DNA from: SOIL31 sp964636815 | GTDB lineage: Bacteria; Babelota; Babeliae; Babelales; Vermiphilaceae | Length of the DNA: 23,964 nt | NCBI GenBank assembly: GCA_964636815.1 | Contig: CAZWTF010000009.1 | Span: 1 to 23,964 of the forward strand | Reading direction: 5' to 3' | Shown: piece after piece, positions 23,924 through 23,964 of the stretch | How the letters are laid out: every line of letters begins with the position of its first letter | Position numbering within the stretch: the first letter of the stretch is position 1 | Notes under the pieces: generated by a model | What the model was told of the DNA's origin: nothing | Seen by the model: the letters and a program-made list of their open reading frames with translations, nothing else | Database searches by the model: none | Translations under genes and position numbers: made by a program

Positions 23924-23964
23924 AGCCATCTTTTTAAAGAGTTGGCTCAAAGTAAGAATTAAAA

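Noticed and set aside
23687..23950. Minus-strand reading frame containing GLDSNQRRHSQQIY
   Set aside because: It is the antisense of tRNA-Tyr; this peptide is a familiar false product of tRNA genes.

Overview
This AT-rich window most resembles a reduced, host-associated bacterium of the Candidatus Dependentiae (TM6) type. That placement is inference: it rests on base composition, short intergenic gaps, core genes mixed with lineage-specific families, and about a dozen products that start with a Sec-type signal peptide. It has not been tested by phylogeny. The standard bacterial code fits, with ATG, GTG and TTG starts and TAA, TAG and TGA stops.

Layout. Positions 1-735 hold the 3' end of a 23S rRNA, a short spacer, 5S rRNA and its terminator. 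Positions 883-9889 form one plus-strand island of eight genes: a UDP-glucuronate 4-epimerase-like enzyme, five paralogous family-4 glycosyltransferases and two paralogous kinase-fold proteins. All eight have N-terminal signal sequences, although enzymes of the epimerase and glycosyltransferase families normally work in the cytosol. Positions 9886-13872 (minus strand) hold a very large, internally duplicated CPBP-type membrane protease and a VOC-family protein, with palindromic repeat sequence between them and also inside the protease gene. Positions 14048-15540 hold two secreted hypothetical proteins. Positions 15567-17419 (minus) hold radA, a small unknown gene, and a second, diverged copy of the radA 3' end. 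Positions 17536-18450 hold a third exported kinase paralog. Positions 18496-22708 are mostly housekeeping: an rRNA pseudouridine synthase that may be leaderless, murA with Asp in place of the catalytic Cys, a solitary atpG, a YacP/NYN nuclease and tsaE. The end holds a secreted coiled-coil-like hypothetical protein and tRNA-Tyr.

How it fits together. The most interesting unit is the exported sugar-and-kinase island at 883-9889, with its third kinase at 17536. Epimerase, glycosyltransferases and kinases all behind signal peptides could be a surface or host-directed glycan and phosphate modification system, but nucleotide sugars and ATP are not expected in a periplasm. Delivery into a eukaryotic host compartment, or membrane anchoring facing the cytosol, are the competing explanations. 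Two other observations stand out: the 23S sarcin-ricin loop reads GCAA instead of the near-universal GAGA, and the duplicated radA tail differs from radA only at synonymous positions.
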